Of a stretch of 64,000 bases of DNA, positions 16,998 to 26,700 are shown piece by piece. The notes under the pieces were generated by a model. The model was not told the DNA's origin. It made no database searches and saw nothing but the letters and a program-made list of their open reading frames with translations. The translations under genes were made by a program, and so were the position numbers. This DNA is from CAVVFX01 sp963777595. Its GTDB lineage: Bacteria; Acidobacteriota; Terriglobia; Bryobacterales; Bryobacteraceae. The stretch is taken from positions 7,081 through 71,080 of the forward strand of contig CAVZRE010000063.1 of assembly GCA_963777595.1 (NCBI GenBank), written 5' to 3'. How positions within the stretch are numbered: the first letter of the stretch is position 1; every line of letters begins with the position of its first letter.

Positions 16998-18713
16998 CAC
17001 CGATCATTAACGAGGTAGTGCTCGCGGTGAGTAGTTCGCTGGCCGCGTCGGTTGTCGCCAAGGCGACCGTCACAACGGCGTTGGGACTCATCGGTACCTG
17101 GCTGGCGCGTCGTAGCCGCGCGGCAGTGCGCCATACGCTGCTGGCGGTGGCCTTCGGCATGCTGCTGGTGCTGCCGATCGCCTCAATCGTCGCTCCGCCT
17201 GTTCACATCGCAGTGAGGTCGCCCGCGCAGGATCAGATCGCGCCCGTCTTCGCAAGGGCGTCCCACGCGATTCCGCCTGTTGGGCCGACGCACTCAAGCG
17301 TTGGCGGCCCATCCGTAGGTCCCCAATCGGTCGGACTTTCGCCGTCCTCTCTATTGCTCTGGGGATGGATCGGCGGGGCAGTACTTTTTCTGCTGCCCGT
17401 GGTGACGGGCCTGTGGCAAGTTCGTTTGCTGCGGCGATCTGGTCTGCCGTGGCGGCATGGGCAGTCGGTTGGGGAAGGATCGGCGCTCGACGCCGAACCC
17501 GGCGCGTCGAGGTGTTTTGCACGACACGGTGCCAGGACCGATGACCTGCGGCGTAGTGCATCCTGCCATCGTGCTGCCCGAGACGCCCAGGCCTGGAGTG
17601 AGGACGACCTCAATCGCGCCTCGTGCATGAACTAGAACACGTGCGGCGTGGCGACTGGATGACTCACTGCCTCGCGCGCGTCGTATGCGCAGTCGTATTG
17701 GTTCCATCCTTTGGTCTGGGTCGCGTGGCGGCAACTGGCCGTCGAAGCGGAACGGTCCTGCGACGACGCGGTGCTGGCGCGCTCGGGGCCACGGCCTATG
17801 CCGATCAACTGGTGGGGCTCGCCCGGCGCTTGTCTGCCGCCGAAATCCCCGCTCTTAGCGATGGCGAACCATGCCGATCTCCGACGCGGGTCCGCGCGGT
17901 GCTCGACAGTCGGCAGCGTCGTGGCCGGGCGGAAACTTTCCAGTGGCGCTCGCCTGCGCCGTCGCGGCGGTGCTCCTCGTCACGTTATCTCCCCTCAGGA
18001 CAGTTGCCGCGCCCCAGCTTTCCAACACAGACGTCCATTTCGATGTCGTCGCGATCCGGGAGAACAGGTCCCGATTGTTAAGGCGGGGATGTCGCTGCGA
18101 GACGGATCACTTCAGGTTAATAACCTGCTTTTGAAGTCACTGATTACGAGCGCCTACGGGGTGCGTGAGGTATTGATCTTCGGGTTACCCGGTTGGGCTG
18201 AAAAAGCACGCTACGATATTCGCGCCAAGGTGACAGATGCCGATCCGAAAGTAATGGATGGTATCAGCCGTGAACAGCGGCGAGCCTTGATGGCAGCGAT
18301 GCTGGAAGATCGATTTCACTTGAGGTTGCACGCGGTCACGAAGAACCTGCCGGTCTACGATCTCACGGTAGCCAGGGGCGGACCGAGATTCAGCGAGAGC
18401 GTTCGTCCCGGCGTCGAACCACATCTGGAGATCTGGGAGGACGGAGTACAGCGCAACGGACGCTTCGATCCTGGGACTGTCTTATTTTTTGGAAGAAGTT
18501 GTCGAGCGCACAGTGATCGATAAAACAGGCCTGACGGGCGCGTACGATCTTCATCTGCAGTGGGCGCCAGATCTGACGGGCGCTCCCGACAGCGATACTT
18601 TTCCGTCCATTTTCACCGCACTTCAGGAGCAGTTGGGGTTGAAGCTTCAGCCAAATAGGGGCCCGGTGAAAACACTTTTCGTGGATCATTTAGAACGGCC
18701 CTCTGAGAACTAA
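16994..18713 (+). pseudogene. M56 (BlaR1-like) peptidase fused to a TIGR03435 domain, frame-interrupted
   Basis: Integral membrane metallopeptidase partner of the adjacent BlaI. Membrane helices are visible at about 17130-17200 and 17360-17420. The zinc motif HELEHVRRGDW starts at 17626 and AERSCDDAVLARSG, typical of M56, follows. After a last helix comes the acidobacterial TIGR03435 domain: VHFDVVAIREN, LITSAYGV, LEDRFHLRLHAVTKNLPVYD, and at the end VIDKTGLTGAYDLHLQWAPD with LGLKLQPNRGPV and DHLERPSEN. Four or more frame changes are needed between about 17470 and 18490. Two were resolved, near 17470 and 17612, and both are one extra base. The gene is likely intact in the organism. TIGR03435 fused to M56 is common in Solibacter relatives and its role is unknown. 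Confidence 0.82.
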
Positions 18714-19064
18714 ACTCATGGCGAATGTGGTCGCGATCCTTGCCAAAGCCTCCAAGGGTGAGCGGACTAATCTGCCGCGCCCGCGCAAAACCCCGAAAAC
18801 CGGAAATTATCGTAATGCGGGTCCCACGTTGCAAAACCAGTAGGTTTTGAGAATACTCGCGGGGCCTGTAGACTCAGGGGTTCGGGCGTTTCAAATTCTT
18901 ATCGCACAATCAAAGTAAAACGGTGCGCGGCGCGATGTTGGGATTGTCGCCGGCCCGATCGCACAGCTCGGTCTCAAAACTGAGTGAGCGCTTAGGGCGC
19001 GACAGGCATATGGGATTGACTCCACTTGGACGCGAAGTCGTTTAAAACCGAACAAGTGGGCCGG

Positions 19065-19100
19065 AAACGGCGTTCGAGGAGAATGACTTTCGGCGCGAGG
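19065..19100 (+). repeat. Dispersed repeat flanking the blaI/M56 unit, right copy
   Basis: AAACGGCGTTCGAGGAGAAT continues with GACTTTCGGCGCGAGG, and is the counterpart of 16432-16469 in direct orientation. Relative to the left copy there are four substitutions and a two-base gap. Confidence 0.5.
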
Positions 19101-19401
19101 GTGTTGGTCCCGTCAACGGGAGCTCCGTACCATACAATTGTGAAGCCCTAAGCAGCGGGACAAGGGGGCAGTTCCTGGCGACATCTTCAACCAGGATTAC
19201 GCTGCTTTGTTCTTCCGTCCGCGAGTTCGATTCGGTTGGGCCTGGATGGGGGGAGAGCCCCAGCTCCATCGGCTGGGCGCGCGGGCGGACCGCCAGCGCA
19301 AGTACCGACGGAAGAAGGCGTAGCCGGATCGAGAGAATAAATTCCGGTATGGACTCACCCTAGTAACATGGCGTACGGGCTCAAGAATTCCGGGAAACTT
19401 C

Positions 19402-19426
19402 ACGTTACGTAACGTTAGCTTACAAT
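19402..19426 (+). promoter_or_regulatory. 14-base palindrome overlapping a promoter
   Basis: ACGTTACGTAACGT (19402-19415) is a perfect palindrome. It overlaps a weak -35 (TTCACG, 19399-19404) and most of the 16-base spacer to TACAAT (19421-19426). That would start transcription about 45 bases before the PD40 gene. A one-mismatch copy lies before the second unit of this locus (22745-22757). Confidence 0.6.
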
Positions 19427-19479
19427 TCAAGGCTTGACCATTCCCACAGACAGGAGCGAAACTGGCAAGACTGGGACGA

Positions 19480-20484
19480 ATGAAAAATACTCTCTGGCTA
19501 CTCTTGGCGGCGTCGCTCGCCGCGATCTCTCAAACGGCACCTGCCCCGCGGCCGCAGCAGCAACGCTACTCGAGCAGGATCACGATCCTGGACATTCGCG
19601 ACAAGTCAACCCGTACGATCTACCAGGCGGATACGCTTTTCGAGGCTCCGAACTGGACGTCCGACGGCAAATACCTGATCGTCAATTCAGGCGGGCGTCT
19701 GCTCCGGTTAGCAGTCGATGGGGACGGCAACAAACCCGAGCCCATCGGCATCGATCCCACCTTACGGTTGAACAACGACCACGCTCCTTCTCCAGATGGA
19801 AAGATGATCGCGTTTTCCGCGTCGACCGCAACGTCCCACGGGTCACAGGTGTATCTTTGCAATGCCGATGGCTCCCATTTGCGGTTGATGGCGAAAGAGA
19901 CGCCCAGTTACTTCCACGGCTGGTCGCCGGACGGCAAGTATCTGGCGTATGTCCACCAGCATCCTCCGGCGAACGGCGGTCCCGCGAACTACGACATCTT
20001 CCGCATTCCGGCGAGCGGCGGGGAAGCGGAACAACTCGACTCCAATGTGGGGTACGATGACGGTCCCGACTATTCGCCCGACGGCAAGTGGATCTATTTC
20101 AATTCCGACCGCTCCGGCAAGTGGGACATCTGGCGTATTCCGGCGAATGGTGCGGGGCCGGACGATCAGAAAGCGGAACGGATCACCAACGAAGAAACCG
20201 AGGATTGGTTCCCGCATCCTTCCCCCAATGGCAAGCTTCTGCTGTTTCTTGCGTTCGCGAAAGGCACAGCGACCCACAATGAGAAACTCCCCGGCACGCA
20301 ACTGCGCATGATGCCGATGCCGGGAGCGAAGCCTGCCGGACGGCCAAAAGTGGAGGTGGTGGCTACTTTCTTCGGCGGCCAGGGAACCATCAACGTGAAT
20401 TCGTGGGCGCCGGATTCCAAGCGCTTTGCCTATGTTATCTACGAAGCACTTCCTGCTATGAGTCCTGCCACCGGGGCCCGATAA
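19480..20484 (+). CDS. Secreted TolB-like PD40 beta-propeller protein
   Basis: 334 aa with a Sec signal (MKNTLWLLLAASLAAISQTA). At least five PD40 blades are readable: FEAPNWTSDGKYLIV, DHAPSPDGKMIAFS, FHGWSPDGKYLAYV, GPDYSPDGKWIYFNSDRSG and WFPHPSPNGKLLLFL. Such propellers act as binding platforms in the periplasm or outside, or as the N-terminal half of S9 peptidases. No hydrolase domain follows here. Transcription with the next gene is likely (gap 22 bases). The neighbourhood of secreted sugar-related proteins suggests a role in polymer or glycoside use, by inference. Confidence 0.88.
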   Translation: MKNTLWLLLAASLAAISQTAPAPRPQQQRYSSRITILDIRDKSTRTIYQADTLFEAPNWTSDGKYLIVNSGGRLLRLAVDGDGNKPEPIGIDPTLRLNNDHAPSPDGKMIAFSASTATSHGSQVYLCNADGSHLRLMAKETPSYFHGWSPDGKYLAYVHQHPPANGGPANYDIFRIPASGGEAEQLDSNVGYDDGPDYSPDGKWIYFNSDRSGKWDIWRIPANGAGPDDQKAERITNEETEDWFPHPSPNGKLLLFLAFAKGTATHNEKLPGTQLRMMPMPGAKPAGRPKVEVVATFFGGQGTINVNSWAPDSKRFAYVIYEALPAMSPATGAR

Positions 20485-20506
20485 GCAAAGTGATAGGAAT
20501 AGACAC

Positions 20507-21271
20507 ATGATCCGAACTTCCCTCCTCTCTTTCGCACTGTGCTTCGCGCCGTGTGTCCTGGTGGCGCAAACGCCCACACCAGGGATTCCCGATTGGGCGT
20601 GGCCTGGTTCACCGGGGCACAAACAAGTTCCGCCGCCGCCCGATTTTCGCCGTCCCAGCCGGAACTTCGATACCCCGGCCGGGGTGTTTGAGGGCCAGTC
20701 CGATATCGGTGGTGCGGCGCTGGAGGGGAGTGGCACATACGACGCGAAGACGAAGCAATACACTATTACTTCCGCTGGTTACAACATCTGGTACACGCGC
20801 GACGAGTTTCGCTTTCTGTGGAAGAAGATGGCGGGGGATGCTTCCCTTGCCGCCGACGTTACGTTTCCGGATGCGCAAGGCTATGGCGATCGTAAGGCGG
20901 TCCTCGTGATTCGCCAGACTCTCGAAGACGATTCCAAGGAAGCGATGCTCGGTGAACACGGTGTTGGAATGGTGCACCTGGCGCAACGTGCCGAACCGGG
21001 CGCGATGATGAAGGACATGCAGTACCGTTTCGGCGGATTGCTCGCCAATGTCCATGCCAAGCGGGTCGGGATTGAGAAGCGCGGCGATTCGATCGCCATA
21101 TTTATCAGCCTGGAAGGCGAACCGATGCAGCGACTGGGTCCCCCGATCACCATGCATTTCGACGAGCCGTTTTATGTGGGAATCGGTTTTTGTTCACACA
21201 AGCCGGATAAAGCGGATACCGCCATCCTTTCGGATGTTCTGGTGGAGAACGCCGCGGGCAAGGTGCGCTAG
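20507..21271 (+). CDS. Secreted DUF1349-like beta-sandwich protein
   Basis: 254 aa with a signal peptide (MIRTSLLSFALCFAPCVLVAQ). The mature part is a concanavalin-like beta sandwich: SDIGGAALEGSGTYD, YTITSAGYNIWYTRDEFRFLW, RKAVLVIRQTLEDDS and VGIGFCSHKPDKADTAILSDV. The same text pattern (DxGGxAxxGxxxYD, YxITGxGxxIWxxxDxFxYxW, RKAxxMxRQSLDxD, VLVGLxVxSH) recurs in the proteins at 28576 and 29234, so these are paralogues. Family members bind or modify sugars in some cases, and function is not established. It is the second gene of the unit that starts at 19480. Confidence 0.82.
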   Translation: MIRTSLLSFALCFAPCVLVAQTPTPGIPDWAWPGSPGHKQVPPPPDFRRPSRNFDTPAGVFEGQSDIGGAALEGSGTYDAKTKQYTITSAGYNIWYTRDEFRFLWKKMAGDASLAADVTFPDAQGYGDRKAVLVIRQTLEDDSKEAMLGEHGVGMVHLAQRAEPGAMMKDMQYRFGGLLANVHAKRVGIEKRGDSIAIFISLEGEPMQRLGPPITMHFDEPFYVGIGFCSHKPDKADTAILSDVLVENAAGKVR

Positions 21272-21335
21272 ACTCTCGCAGAATCGAATGCTGCTCGGGA
21301 CGCGGCGGCCAAAGAGACGGAGTGGCTCGACGGGT

Positions 21336-22667
21336 CTATTCCAAGGACGGCGGATGCTCCATGACGCGGTAAGTCACCATCTCCCAGTTAAGAGGCATGG
21401 CCTCGTCCCGGCTGCCTTTAACTACCACCTGATATGAAGGGGGCGGACGCGACAGGCCATCTTTGCGGAAGCGATCGCGCAGAGCCGACAATCCCGATGC
21501 GCTCGTAAAAAAATCCATGGCAGCCGGAGCCCCTGCGCCGGTGATGCCCGAAACCACGATCGCGCGCGGCCCTTCCTCCCTTCCGGTCTGGTTGGGAAAG
21601 ACGGTGATCAAAGCAAGAGCTACGCTAATTCCTCCGCCTTGTCCCACGCTCGGCACCAACACCAGCGGCGACCCGGATTGCGGCGACCGCTCGCGTATGA
21701 TTTCTTCGCCATATTTGTCGCTCTCCTCAATAGTGAAAGGCGTGTTCTTCAGCACTCGAGCAGCATACGGGCTATAGTTGGGAGCGCCGATGACCAGAAT
21801 ATTGCGTTTGGCAAGGGCCACTTGCCCGACAATGATGTTCTCGGGCAGGAATTGAATGGATCCGCCATAGGTCGCAATGGTATGGGCCGCTTGAATCGCC
21901 GCCGCAGCATCGCCAAATAACGGAGACGTCGCGGAATGGTACAAGTACGGCTCTCCCGGGCCGGGCAAGCCAAGACTGGCGTACCACCTGGCGATATCTT
22001 TCGATGCAGGCTGAAAGGCAGGGTGACGAGGCGCGGTCGGAAACGGCTTGATTCGCAATGACGGCGGGGTCGCAAGGCAAATCAGCACATCGCTGCCCGC
22101 GTGCAGCATCGGCCCCCAAAACTGCTGCAAGAGCGAGGCCTCCGGTGGGCGCGAGTGGTGCACCATCCAGAGCGCACCAGAAACACCGCCGGCAACGAAT
22201 GAGACGAAGATCGCTGCTAGCGTCCAAAGATTTCTTTTTCTCTTCGGAACGGGAGGCGCTGCGATGGGCACGGCCGGAACGAGTTCGGCGGACTGCGTTA
22301 CCTCCGGGTGAAGCTGCTCTACTTCGTAGAAATAAGGCGCGTAGGAACCCTTTTGCAGCGCAATCCTTATGCGAGCGTCCGGGCGCTCATGTTTGTAGAA
22401 GTGATCGAGTTTCTGCCTGAGGTCGTGCGCTCTGCCCCGAACGCTGGAATCGTCCGCAGGCGAATACGTTGAGGGACGACCTAGGGCGGCGGTGGCTATT
22501 GAATATTCGGTAATCTCACTGCCGCGACCAGCGGCCTCCATTTCAGCCACATATCGCAGGAATTTTCTCAACTGATCGGAGCGGGCGAGGGTCTCGCTTT
22601 GCAAGACCATGGCAAGCGCCTCCAGCTTTTCCTGGGATGTAACCGGATGCTCTATTCGAAGCTCCAA
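21336..22667 (-). CDS. Acidobacterial single-pass membrane protein, possible regulator
   Basis: 443 aa from a TTG start at 22667. Residues 20-105 match a domain often seen at the N-terminus of acidobacterial proteins: LRKFLRYVAEMEAAGRG, ITEYSIATAALGRPSTY, SVRGRAHDLRQKLDHFYKHE and IALQKGSYAPYF. It is usually treated as a DNA- or protein-binding module in TPR or winged-helix-type regulators, but I cannot confirm binding. A membrane helix follows at about 140-162 (LAAIFVSFVAGGVSGALWMV). The C-terminal 270 residues have a Rossmann-like look (LVIGAPNYSPYAARVL, IAIVVSG-type strands) and no named motif. It lies between two plus-strand units that share an operator-like palindrome, so it may regulate them. 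Confidence 0.75.
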   Translation of the reverse strand: MELRIEHPVTSQEKLEALAMVLQSETLARSDQLRKFLRYVAEMEAAGRGSEITEYSIATAALGRPSTYSPADDSSVRGRAHDLRQKLDHFYKHERPDARIRIALQKGSYAPYFYEVEQLHPEVTQSAELVPAVPIAAPPVPKRKRNLWTLAAIFVSFVAGGVSGALWMVHHSRPPEASLLQQFWGPMLHAGSDVLICLATPPSLRIKPFPTAPRHPAFQPASKDIARWYASLGLPGPGEPYLYHSATSPLFGDAAAAIQAAHTIATYGGSIQFLPENIIVGQVALAKRNILVIGAPNYSPYAARVLKNTPFTIEESDKYGEEIIRERSPQSGSPLVLVPSVGQGGGISVALALITVFPNQTGREEGPRAIVVSGITGAGAPAAMDFFTSASGLSALRDRFRKDGLSRPPPSYQVVVKGSRDEAMPLNWEMVTYRVMEHPPSLE

Positions 22668-22734
22668 AACGCCCCCGGATCAATGTATCACATCTAATCT
22701 GAGCCGACATTGCCCTTGTTAGGGGTGTCTCACG

Positions 22735-22795
22735 CCGTTAAATAACGTTTCGTAACGGGCTGTGCCTTGAAAACAACAGAAGTTTCCAATAATAT
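22735..22795 (+). promoter_or_regulatory. Promoter with CGTTA/TAACG operator cluster
   Basis: TTGAAA (22767-22772), a 17-base spacer and TAATAT (22790-22795) form a good promoter for the 22841 unit. Just upstream, ACGTTTCGTAACG (22745-22757) matches the 19402 palindrome except for one base. It is preceded by CGTTAAATAACG (22736-22747), another inverted CGTTA pair. The position upstream of -35 suits an activator for the plus-strand unit. Confidence 0.65.
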
Positions 22796-22840
22796 TCCAT
22801 TCAGACTCTGGCGCCTGAACTGTCGCGCGGCCAGGAACGG

Positions 22841-23719
22841 GTGAAAGGTATTTCCTTGTTTGAAAAGCCGTCTCAGCATAGTGGCTCCGGCCGCACGAAA
22901 AGGCGCGATCTCTTCCTGGGAAGTCTGCTAATGGGCGGTGCTGCGAGCATGCTCAAAGCTCAGAGCTTCCAGCATGAAGAGGAAGGGTATCGGCCGCTGT
23001 TCGATGGCGTCACGTTAAAGGGCTGGAATTGCTACGCTCGCGCCCAAGCGCGCCCGAGCCTGGGAAAATGGGCCGTACAGGATGGTGTCATCGTGGGTGG
23101 GCAGGATCCGCAAGGAGTCGGATCGTACCTCGTTTCGGATGAAGCCTTCGACGATTTTGAGTTCGTGATCGAGGCCCGGCCCGATTGGCTCGCCGACACC
23201 GGGATACTGATACGAACGACTCCGGAGGGTAACGTCGGAATTCAGGTGCTCCTGGAGCACCGCCCGCACGGGGGAATCGCAGGTTATTACGGAAACGGGC
23301 TTAACGGATTTCACGCTGATCAATATGCCTTCAGTGCTCATTTAGATAGCGACGGACGAGTCGTACAACTGTTACCGGAAGCGCCTTCCGATCCTGCCTT
23401 TCGCGTGCCTCTCGATTTCGCGGCTCCGGTGGAGGTCTTCCTCAAAGCTTGGAAACCCGGAGGCTGGAACCGTTTTCGAATTCGCTCTGTCGGTGCGCTG
23501 CCACACCTAACAACCTGGATTAACGGAGAGAAGATCAGTGAACTGGATGTCAGCAAAATCAAGCTTGCCAGTTTCGCCCCCAAGGCAATGCTCGGCCGCA
23601 TCGGACGACTGGGCCACATTGCTCTAAAAGTGTATGACAACGACGCCCGCATGGGTGGAGACCGTTGGGCGCCAGGTGCGGTGTGCCGATGGCGCAATAT
23701 TTACGTTCGGACCTTGTAG
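22841..23719 (+). CDS. 3-keto-disaccharide hydrolase-like protein (DUF1080), Tat-exported
   Basis: 292 aa from a GTG start. A twin-arginine type signal is present at 20-45 (TKRRDLFLGSLLMGGAASML), so export is predicted. The DUF1080 beta-sandwich follows: YRPLFDGVTLKGWNCYA, WAVQDGVIVGG, DFEFVIEARPDWLADTGILIR, WNRFRIRSVG and TTWINGEKISELD, ending in an RNIYVRTL strand. In characterised relatives this fold hydrolyses 3-keto-glycosides, and most members are unassigned. It opens a likely five-gene unit with the TonB receptor, thioredoxin-like protein and two DUF1349-like proteins (gaps of 13-42 bases). This points to uptake and breakdown of a glycoside or glycan. Confidence 0.87.
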   Translation: MKGISLFEKPSQHSGSGRTKRRDLFLGSLLMGGAASMLKAQSFQHEEEGYRPLFDGVTLKGWNCYARAQARPSLGKWAVQDGVIVGGQDPQGVGSYLVSDEAFDDFEFVIEARPDWLADTGILIRTTPEGNVGIQVLLEHRPHGGIAGYYGNGLNGFHADQYAFSAHLDSDGRVVQLLPEAPSDPAFRVPLDFAAPVEVFLKAWKPGGWNRFRIRSVGALPHLTTWINGEKISELDVSKIKLASFAPKAMLGRIGRLGHIALKVYDNDARMGGDRWAPGAVCRWRNIYVRTL

Positions 23720-23761
23720 TCGATCGAGAAAGAACGAAGGGAATTAAGGAAGGACCAAGTT

Positions 23762-26700
23762 ATGTTCACACGTCGCGTTTGGCTGTTCTGTTCATTATTT
23801 TCGACCATGGCCATCGGACCCCTCGCCTGGTCGCAGGAATCCCGCGGGATCGTCCTCGGGCGAGTTACAGACAGTACCGGTCTGGTGGTTCCCGAGGCTA
23901 CCGTGCAAGTGACCAACACCGCAAGCAGCGTTACGGTGACCAGCACGACTAACCAGGATGGAAATTTCTTTACCCCCTACCTGATCCCGGGCCCTTATCG
24001 GATCGTCGCGTCCAAAAACGGCTTCAAGAAACTCGTGCGCGACGGAATTCAGGTGGATATTGCCGCACGCATCGAGATCAACCTGCAAATGGAAGTGGGC
24101 GCCGTCTCGGACTCGGTGACGGTCACTTCGGAGGTTCCATTACTCTCGACGACCGATGCTTCGGCGGGCCGGGCGATGGATTTCCGCGACGTGAAGGAGT
24201 TGCCGATCGAACATGGCGATCCCGATAACATTATCGGACTCGCGACCAACGTGTCTTTCACCGATGCGCTGACGAAAGACCAGCCGTGGCAGACTCTGAA
24301 TACGGCCTATTCCTCGCTCGGCTCACGGCAGTCGCGACTGGAGTTCCTCCTCGACGGGCAGTCGAACACTGCACATGACGTGCTGCGCGGTTCGGTGATC
24401 GAAGGTTGGACTCCGACCAGCGATTCGGTCGCCGAAATGAAAGTGGAAACACTGACTTTCGATGCTACTGTAGGCCAGACGGAGGGAATGGTCCTCAATT
24501 ACAGCACAAAGTCCGGCGGGAATCAGCCTCACGGGTCCTTTTACTGGGGCAAGCAAGAACCTTCGTGGAATGCTAACCAGTATTTCTCTAACCTGGCTGG
24601 AATACCGGCCGCAGGCTTCAATTACCAGCGGTTGGGCGGCGTTCTCGCGGGGCCAGTCTATATTCCGAAAATTTATAACGGCAAGAACAAGACTTTCTTT
24701 ACGTTCGCCTACGAGCACATTCAGTCCAATACCGACCTGTCGAGCATCCTGACGGTTCCTACCGCGGCCGAACGCAATGGGGATTTCTCCGCATTGCTGG
24801 CACTCGGGAGTCAATACCAGATCTACAATCCATACTCCCGCGTTCCGATAGGCAACGGCATTTACCAGAACACACCCCTTCCCGGAAACATTGTTCCGGC
24901 GTCTCAGATTAGTCCGATCGCTAAAAACATATTGTCTTACATCCCCATGCCTGATACGAACATCAGCACTGCGACGGCGGATGGCGGAAATAACGTGAAC
25001 CGGACGAACTGGCCGAGCTTGATCCCGTACCACACGCAACTCTACCGGTTCGACCAGGTGATCGGGGACAAGACACGGGTGATGTTCCGCGCCGACTCAA
25101 ACCGGCACAACGTGGAGGACAGCGACTACATGGGACATGGCGACCCGGCGACAGGCTCAAACTTCTATACCTACACTCAGGGTTACGATCTGGATGTCGT
25201 TCACACCTTCAGCTCGACTTTCGTGATGGATGTACGGGTCGCCGACCAGGCCTTTGTTCGCGCTCAACATGCAGAGACGGGACAAGGGACGTTCCAACTC
25301 TCGAGCCTGGGTTTTCCTACTTATATTCAAAACAACATTGCACCTGTTAACTGGGAGTTCCCGAACATCAGCTTCAACGGCGAATACACGATGACGGGTC
25401 CGCGGACGCCGCTCTTCAAGCAGACGCAAACGCGCGACCTGAATGCCCAGTTCGACAAAATCGTAGGTCAGCACGACTTTAAGTTTGGCGCTGAGTACCG
25501 CAGTTATCCTGACGACCAATCCTCGGCGAACAGCAGCCCTACGCAGGCTACGGGACATCCGTTGTTTGAGCTGGATTTCACGGGCGCGTATACCGGTGGC
25601 CCTCTGAGTACGTCGGCAGCCGCTCCCAGGGGACAATCGATGGCAGCGTTCCTCTACGGCTTGCCGACAACGGGCGTGCTGCAAACGCCTTTTACTACCA
25701 ACTTCGCGGACAATTCCAACATGATCGGATTGTTTTTCCAGGACAATTGGAAGGTTACCCGCAAGCTGACACTGAATATCGGACTACGGTACGAGCGCGA
25801 AGGCGCGATGTGGGAACGTTTCAACCGGTCTGTGACGGGTTTCAATCCAACCGCTCCGCAAGCGTTCGCGGCGCAGGTAGAAGCGAACTACGCCGCCAAT
25901 CCGCTGCCACAGCTTCCGGCCTCGCAATTCAATGTGAATGGCGGCCTGGAATTTGCCGGAGTGGGTGGCAATTCGAAGTACCTGTACAATCCTTTTGATC
26001 TTGGGCTCATGCCGCGCCTCGGCTTCGCGTATAGCTGGAATGAGAAAACCGTAATCCGCGGCGGCTGGGGAACTTACTTCGGTTCCATGGGGACCAGGCT
26101 TCAGGACGCACTGCAATACGGATTTTCCCAAAACACCAACGTCGTGCCATCGCTCGATGGCGGCCAAACCTTCGTGGCGAACATGGCCAACCCGTTCCCC
26201 AATGGCTTTACGCAACCTCCGGGACCCACCGTCGGCGCCAACGTCGGGAACCCGATTGCATTCTTCAATCAGAATCCGAAGCCGGATCGCATGCGGAAAT
26301 GGACGATCGATATCCAACGCCAGCTTGGAAAGGATTGGATGATCGACATCGGGACAGCAGGAGAGAACGGCGGCAACCTGGAAGTGGGCAACGGACCCGC
26401 ATCGGTGACCACTTCATTAGACGCTCTCCCCGATCGATATCTGAGTACGTCCCCGGTTCGTGATCAGGCCAACATCAATGCGTTGACCAGAACCGTGCCG
26501 AATCCCTTCAACATCCCAGCCTTTGCCGGAACACAGCTCGCCGGTTCGGTCATACCGGCTTTGGACTTACTGTTGCCATATCCTCAGTTCAGCAGCATTG
26601 GTTACTACACTTACAACGGCAGAAGCTGGTACAACAGCTTGCAAGGGAGTATCGCCAAGCGTTTCAGCAATAACTTCAGCATGAATGCCGGATACACGTA

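Larger units (their letters stand above)
18714..19479. other. Intergenic region, 766 bases
   Basis: No convincing gene. It contains the right copy of the dispersed repeat (19065-19100) and the operator/promoter before the next gene (19402-19426). A frame near 19197-19430 on the minus strand is open but has no start signal. Otherwise I see nothing. Confidence 0.5.

Noticed and set aside
17623..18081. Separate small gene starting at MHELEHVRRGDW
   Set aside because: It is the zinc-motif part of the M56 peptidase continuing in another frame after an inserted base.
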